Positions 14,688 through 15,605 of a stretch of 15,605 nt of DNA are shown in pieces; positions within the stretch are counted from its first letter, which is position 1; each line of letters opens with the position of its first letter. Location: positions 1 through 15,605 of the forward strand of contig JAHFAU010000030.1 in assembly GCA_023250385.1 (NCBI GenBank). The letters are read 5' to 3'. The DNA is from Anaerolineales bacterium (GTDB taxonomy: Bacteria; Chloroflexota; Anaerolineae; Anaerolineales; E44-bin32). The translations under genes and the position numbers were made by a program. The notes beneath the pieces are model-generated. The model saw only the letters and a list, made by a program, of their open reading frames with translations, had not been told where the DNA came from and did not search any database.

Positions 14688-15395
14688 ATGTTGGTCGTCA
14701 TCGCCGGCGGCGGCCCGACCGGCGCCAGGCTGGCCGCCTTGCTCGTTGATCAGCAGCACCGGGTGAGGTTGATCGAAAATCGGCCGCAGCTGCTGCGTAG
14801 CTTGCACCGGGCCTTGCCGACCGAGGTGATCGTCGAAGGGGAGGCGATCGACCCGAAGGTCCTGGAGCAAGCCGGGGTGCAGCAGGCACAAGTGTTGGCG
14901 GCCTGCCTGGACGGGGATGCCGAAAACCTGATGCTCTGCTTCTTCGCTCGCAACCGTTACCAGGTTCCGCGCACAATCGCCCAGGTCAACAACCCAAACA
15001 ATGCCTGGCTCTTCAGCTCGCTGTTTAACGTGGATGTCGCTCTCAATCAAGCCGAGATCCTGGCCAGTTTGATCGAGGAAGAAATGTCGCTGGGCGACAT
15101 GATGACCTTGCTCAAACTGCGGCGCGGTCGCTACTCGCTGGTGGAAGAAAAACTTCCGGAAGGCGCCGCGGCGCTCGGGATGGCGATCAAGGATCTCGAG
15201 CTGCCACCAGATTGTGTGATCGCCGGCATCATTCGGCGGGGAGAGCTCATTATCCCGCGGGGAATCACCACGTTCGAAGTCGGCGATGAAGTCCTGGCAG
15301 TTGTGGGATCGGATGGGGCCGATGAACTGGCCGGGCTGTTCGGCCGGCCGCAGCCCGCTCCCTCCGGATTGATGGACTCGACCCAAGCCTCCTGA
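14688..15395 (+). CDS. TrkA/KtrA-type RCK potassium-regulatory protein (second copy)
   Basis: A 235-residue RCK protein, paralogous to the gene just before it but clearly diverged. The Rossmann fingerprint is GGGPTG at residues 7-12, with Glu30 (LIEN) in place of the aspartate of the first copy, and GEAIDP (51-56) in place of GDALDR. NNPNNAWLFSSLFNVDVALN (around 101-120) is a typical RCK_N end. The RCK_C domain runs from about 145 to 222 with GDEVLAVVG near its end, followed by a short Ser/Pro/Gln-rich tail. The ATG lies one base after the previous stop and has a good GAGGAG site 6 bases upstream, so it is made in step with the first copy. Two different RCK subunits suggest a hetero-oligomeric ring, as with paired TrkA proteins of some bacteria. 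The direct partner is inferred to be KimA. Confidence 0.9.
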   Translation: MLVVIAGGGPTGARLAALLVDQQHRVRLIENRPQLLRSLHRALPTEVIVEGEAIDPKVLEQAGVQQAQVLAACLDGDAENLMLCFFARNRYQVPRTIAQVNNPNNAWLFSSLFNVDVALNQAEILASLIEEEMSLGDMMTLLKLRRGRYSLVEEKLPEGAAALGMAIKDLELPPDCVIAGIIRRGELIIPRGITTFEVGDEVLAVVGSDGADELAGLFGRPQPAPSGLMDSTQAS

Positions 15396-15436
15396 TTTAG
15401 GCCGGAATCCAACTTGCTCATCGGGCCCGATCGGCT

Positions 15437-15456
15437 TAGCCCGGACGGACGGGCTA
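15437..15456. terminator. Hairpin between convergent genes (possible bidirectional terminator)
   Basis: TAGCCCG (15437-15443) pairs with CGGGCTA (15450-15456) around a 6-base loop. It lies between the second RCK gene and the convergent partial gene, and takes in the latter's stop codon. A separate 12-base palindrome ATCGGGCCCGAT is at 15420-15431. Neither is followed by a T run, so termination activity is uncertain. Confidence 0.35.
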
Positions 15457-15605
15457 TGGCTGCAGCCAGATCTCCACGCTGGAATAGTGCAGAGTGCCGG
15501 GGATCCCGGCGCTCTGCTCATAGAGTGCCAACCGGGCGAATTGCGAGAATGGAATCTGATAGGCAAGGTCGACCGAGAAGGATCCTGCCTGACCAACCAC
15601 TGGAG
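15454..15605 (-). CDS. C-terminal end of a Gmad2-like domain protein (cut by window edge)
   Basis: The last 50 codons of a minus-strand gene that enters from the right edge and stops at TAG 15456-15454. The visible peptide contains GSFSVDLAYQIPFSQFARL, then ALYEQSAGIPGTLHYSSVEIWLQP at the end. The order phi-x-V-x-Y, then L-x-L-Y-E-x-S-A, then H-x-x-S-V-E-I-W-L is what I recall for the immunoglobulin-like Gmad2 domain, often found at the end of secreted or membrane-anchored proteins of Firmicutes and Chloroflexota. Nothing can be said about the N-terminal part. The gene converges on the kimA operon with 58 bp between stops. The reading frame is real in my view because it follows protein-like composition to the edge; the family call is moderate. 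Confidence 0.6.
   Translation of the reverse strand, partial: PVVGQAGSFSVDLAYQIPFSQFARLALYEQSAGIPGTLHYSSVEIWLQP

Noticed and set aside
14487..15596. Long minus-strand open frame (369 codons) opposite the second RCK gene
   Set aside because: Its product is low-complexity and unlike any family; the plus-strand RCK protein has all landmarks, and the right end is better explained by the Gmad2-like frame.
1..15605. tRNA or rRNA genes, insertion sequences, CRISPR arrays, phage or defence genes
   Set aside because: None seen on either strand by eye; the open frames and intergenic spaces are explained by ordinary chromosomal genes and promoters.

Overview
The window is dense, GC-rich bacterial chromosome: fourteen protein-coding genes, every gap 204 bp or shorter, and no RNA genes, mobile elements or CRISPR arrays that I can see. 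The gene set (a KimA-type potassium importer, VanW and Gmad2-like extracytoplasmic domains, DUF456, Trm112, a multi-GAF sensor kinase) together with GTG/TTG starts and good sigma70-type promoters fits a monoderm or Terrabacteria lineage. Chloroflexota (Anaerolineae-like) is my best guess, but it rests on impression and not on a database search.

Layout. 1-2884 (minus): most of a large soluble sensor histidine kinase (three GAF, two PAS, HisKA, start of HATPase), cut by the left edge. 3005-4012 (plus): a UbiA-family prenyltransferase with its own promoter. 4015-7116 (minus): a three-gene operon read as alpha-oxoamine synthase of the serine palmitoyltransferase type, then an NAD(P)-dependent epimerase/reductase, then a tandem hot-dog thioesterase. 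7297-8574 (plus): serS, driven by a perfect-consensus promoter that lies back-to-back with the operon promoter. 8647-9132 (plus): a DUF456 membrane protein. 9133-9938 (minus): a Trm112-like zinc-binding protein coupled to a HEAT-repeat protein. 10043-11860 (minus): a membrane-anchored VanW protein with a G5-like C-terminus. 12065-15395 (plus): a potassium operon of kimA followed by two TrkA/KtrA-type RCK proteins. 15454-15605 (minus): the last 50 codons of a Gmad2-like domain protein, cut by the right edge.

Two loci stand out. The first is the kimA-RCK-RCK operon: a KimA importer encoded with two nucleotide-binding gating subunits that normally serve Trk/Ktr channels, with no channel gene here. 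It suggests an RCK-regulated KimA system. Its leader can form a 9-bp hairpin ending three bases before the start codon. The second is the SPT-like/reductase/thioesterase operon, a candidate long-chain-base (sphingolipid-like) locus in an organism whose other genes look monoderm.

Convergent gene ends are extremely tight (stop codons separated by 2 bp at 4012/4015 and by 0 bp at 9132/9133). The divergent intergenic regions (2885-3004, 7117-7296, 11861-12064) hold the recognisable promoters.
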